From JBFWVD01 sp050246915 (lineage in GTDB: Bacteria; Actinomycetota; Acidimicrobiia; Acidimicrobiales; Ilumatobacteraceae), in the NCBI GenBank assembly GCA_050246915.1, contig JBFWVD010000076.1, positions 1-21,296 on the forward strand: 21,296 nt of DNA. The letters run 5' to 3'. The notes beneath the pieces are model-generated. The model was not told where the DNA came from, made no database searches, and saw nothing but the letters and a program-made list of their open reading frames with translations. Shown here piece after piece: positions 21,028-21,296 of the stretch. Position 1 is the first letter of the stretch. Every line of letters starts with the position of its first letter. The position numbers and the translations under genes are program-made.

Positions 21028-21296
21028 ATGTCCCGAGAGTTGGACCGCTTGCTCCATCTCGATGTGTCGTCCCGCGGCGTGTTGTGCGATGAGGACAACG
21101 CGTATGCGCACCGCCGCCTCGAGGACCTGGTGTTGCTCATCCGATCGCTCGATCATGTGCAGCGAGCCAACATCGTCATCGATCTCACCGACGATGCCCG
21201 GACGCGGGTCGAGGGGCTCATCGAGATCGACGGTCACCTCCTCGTGGCGCACGGTGAGGCCACCGCGGTGCGGGTGGCGGTGGACATCGTGATGGT
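21028..21296 (+). CDS. Unknown protein, 5' part (runs off the window)
   Basis: An open frame of 89 codons from ATG 21028 to the right edge without a stop. A strong purine-rich Shine-Dalgarno (GAGAGGGGGG, 21016-21025) precedes it. Codon use has the G/C-ending bias of real genes here. The sequence starts MSRELDRLLHLDV, then GVLCDEDNAYAHRRLEDL, followed by alternating hydrophobic segments such as NIVIDLTDDARTRVEGLI and IDGHLLVAHGEATAVRV that suggest beta strands. There is one Cys and no signal peptide. I do not recognise the family. Confidence 0.6.
   Translation, partial: MSRELDRLLHLDVSSRGVLCDEDNAYAHRRLEDLVLLIRSLDHVQRANIVIDLTDDARTRVEGLIEIDGHLLVAHGEATAVRVAVDIVM

Overview
The window is a high-GC (about two thirds GC by eye), tightly packed housekeeping stretch of an actinobacterial chromosome, with every convincing gene on the + strand. 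Lineage markers are mihF (the actinobacterial integration host factor), a helicase-degenerate PriA, an actinobacterial-type CoaBC, and a gene order aro - pepQ - efp - nusB - pyr - mihF - gmk - rpoZ - coaBC - metK - priA that, from memory, matches Streptomyces and in large part Mycobacterium. The protein sequences look diverged from both, so a deep-branching actinobacterium such as Acidimicrobiia is my guess; this is inference.

Region 1 (1-4043): the 3' end of aroK, then aroB, aroQ, pepQ, efp and nusB. These cover shikimate synthesis, a proline peptidase, and two translation/transcription factors. Genes overlap or nearly touch. Region 2 (4044-5350): in the slot where Streptomyces carries bldD there is a 91-aa protein of unknown function and a secreted FAS1 (fasciclin) protein, closed by a strong terminator hairpin. 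Region 3 (5420-14568): a nearly complete pyrimidine operon, pyrR-pyrB-pyrC-carA-carB-pyrD-pyrF, with stop/start overlaps at several junctions. It lacks pyrK and pyrE. Its leader holds a perfect match to the PyrR-binding RNA consensus, followed by an intrinsic terminator. An AT-rich island before carA looks like a second promoter/operator. Region 4 (14569-15524): a 115-aa helix-turn-helix protein with a textbook leaderless promoter and its own terminator, then mihF. Region 5 (15558-20953): gmk, rpoZ, coaBC, metK and priA, linking nucleotide synthesis, RNA polymerase omega, coenzyme A, S-adenosylmethionine and replication restart. Region 6 (21028-end): the start of an unrecognised gene cut off by the window edge.

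There is no mobile element, CRISPR array, rRNA or tRNA. The most interesting signals are regulatory or structural: (a) a PyrR attenuator whose terminator probably lies inside the pyrR reading frame, downstream of a TTG start with a good Shine-Dalgarno sequence; (b) six copies of a dyad CAAY-N4-GTTG, mostly in rare-codon patches of unrelated genes; (c) a long hairpin within pepQ coding sequence; (d) tandem repeats at the nusB stop and before rpoZ.
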